From positions 124,001 through 188,000 of the forward strand of contig MKTC01000040.1 in NCBI GenBank assembly GCA_001897535.1: 64,000 bases of DNA, written 5' to 3'. How positions within the stretch are numbered: position 1 is the stretch's first letter; each line of letters opens with the position of its first letter. Positions 63,716 to 64,000 of this stretch are shown here, piece after piece. The stretch comes from Bacteroidetes bacterium 37-13 (GTDB lineage: Bacteria; Bacteroidota; Bacteroidia; Chitinophagales; LD1). The position numbers and the translations under genes were made by a program. Under the pieces are notes generated by a model. The model was given only the letters and a program-made list of their open reading frames with translations, made no database searches and was not told the DNA's origin.

Positions 63716-63853
63716 TACTTATTTTGCTAAGTGTGGCATACTTTTTAATTTCTGCAAGCCATAGTTTCTATTTTTATATGACAGAAAGGCAGTTTTAGGA
63801 GTTTGTGCATTAGCAATTTTACTTTCTAAATTTGCCCCAAACTTTTGTATTGA

Positions 63854-64000
63854 ATGAAGAACGCTACTCAAAAAAGTGTATCATTACTAGTATCTGTTCT
63901 TATCGCAATTTTTTTGCTGGTAGGCTTAGTTATTATTAAATTTTCGGTAGATGAAAATATGCCATTTTACATTATTGCCGCCCTTCCGCTATTGGTTTTT
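63854..64000 (+). CDS. N-terminus of a membrane protein, cut by the window edge
   Basis: From ATG 63854 the frame stays open to base 64000 (49 codons). It reads MKNATQKSVSLLVSVLIAIF, then a long hydrophobic helix (LVGLVIIKF), a short loop (SVDENMP) and a second helix. This could be the start of a sensor histidine kinase or another membrane protein. It is missing from the ORF track because it runs off the end. It is divergent from dnaK. Confidence 0.5.
   Translation, partial: MKNATQKSVSLLVSVLIAIFLLVGLVIIKFSVDENMPFYIIAALPLLVF

Overview
The window comes from a Bacteroidota (CFB-group) chromosome. The evidence is AT-rich DNA, start sites without Shine-Dalgarno sequences, promoters of the TTG-N19-TAnnTTTG type, and several proteins ending in type IX secretion system (T9SS) sorting domains of type A and type B. 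Gliding/T9SS genes are also present: GldA, a PorP/SprF protein, a SprB-like giant protein and an OmpA-family partner. A PID-CTERM small protein, DUF4199 and an ATP-type PEP carboxykinase fit the same group. I cannot place it below phylum.

Layout. 1-3.5 kb: minus-strand genes for a truncated secreted protein, a LysM protein, a Bcp peroxiredoxin and a sterol-desaturase-family oxygenase, then a small unknown plus-strand gene. 3.7-9.45 kb: a complete tripartite RND efflux operon (adaptor, inner-membrane pump, outer-membrane factor). 9.45-16.26 kb: an accessory island with three secreted/surface proteins (a YadA-head-like fibre, a GH5-like glycosidase and a beta-propeller protein), with intergenic repeats at both ends. 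16.3-31.4 kb: housekeeping genes (transketolase N subunit, M28 peptidase, threonine aldolase, Kef-type antiporter, GalT, HI0933 flavoprotein, GldA, an ECF sigma/anti-sigma pair, polyprenyl synthase, Adk, Obg, saccharopine dehydrogenase). 31.4-42 kb: a chalcone-isomerase-like protein, unknowns, and the surface module of a 1527-aa T9SS type B protein, PorP/SprF and OmpA/TPR/PD40, then RNase HII. 42-58.3 kb: PEPCK, SDR, a PKD/T9SS protein, MenC, CdsA, a CPBP protease, a zinc metallopeptidase, RNase P RNA, glycosyltransferases, a PID-CTERM protein, SucD, Mla-type ABC genes, DUF4199 and a dihydroorotase-like protein. 58.5-64 kb: a 1016-aa T9SS protein, DnaK, and the start of a membrane protein cut by the window edge.

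The most unusual region is the island. The last 55 bp of the outer-membrane-factor gene are repeated exactly at 16199-16253, beyond the island and next to what looks like the native bidirectional terminator. The three-gene cassette therefore appears to have inserted at the gene's 3' end and supplied a replacement terminus. A 99-bp perfect direct repeat (9708-9806 and 15958-16056) also brackets the cassette. No integrase or transposase is visible. The first cassette gene starts with a run of 12 G just after its ATG. One extra G (or two fewer) would join the ATG and a good signal peptide to the long ORF, so this looks like a phase-variable surface gene caught in the off frame, or a homopolymer sequencing error.

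A second unusual spot lies at 58360-58498. Two hairpins exactly 100 nt apart have an identical 15-nt loop, the same 5-bp inner stem length and the same bulged base, but different stem sequences. Covariation of this kind indicates a structured repeat.
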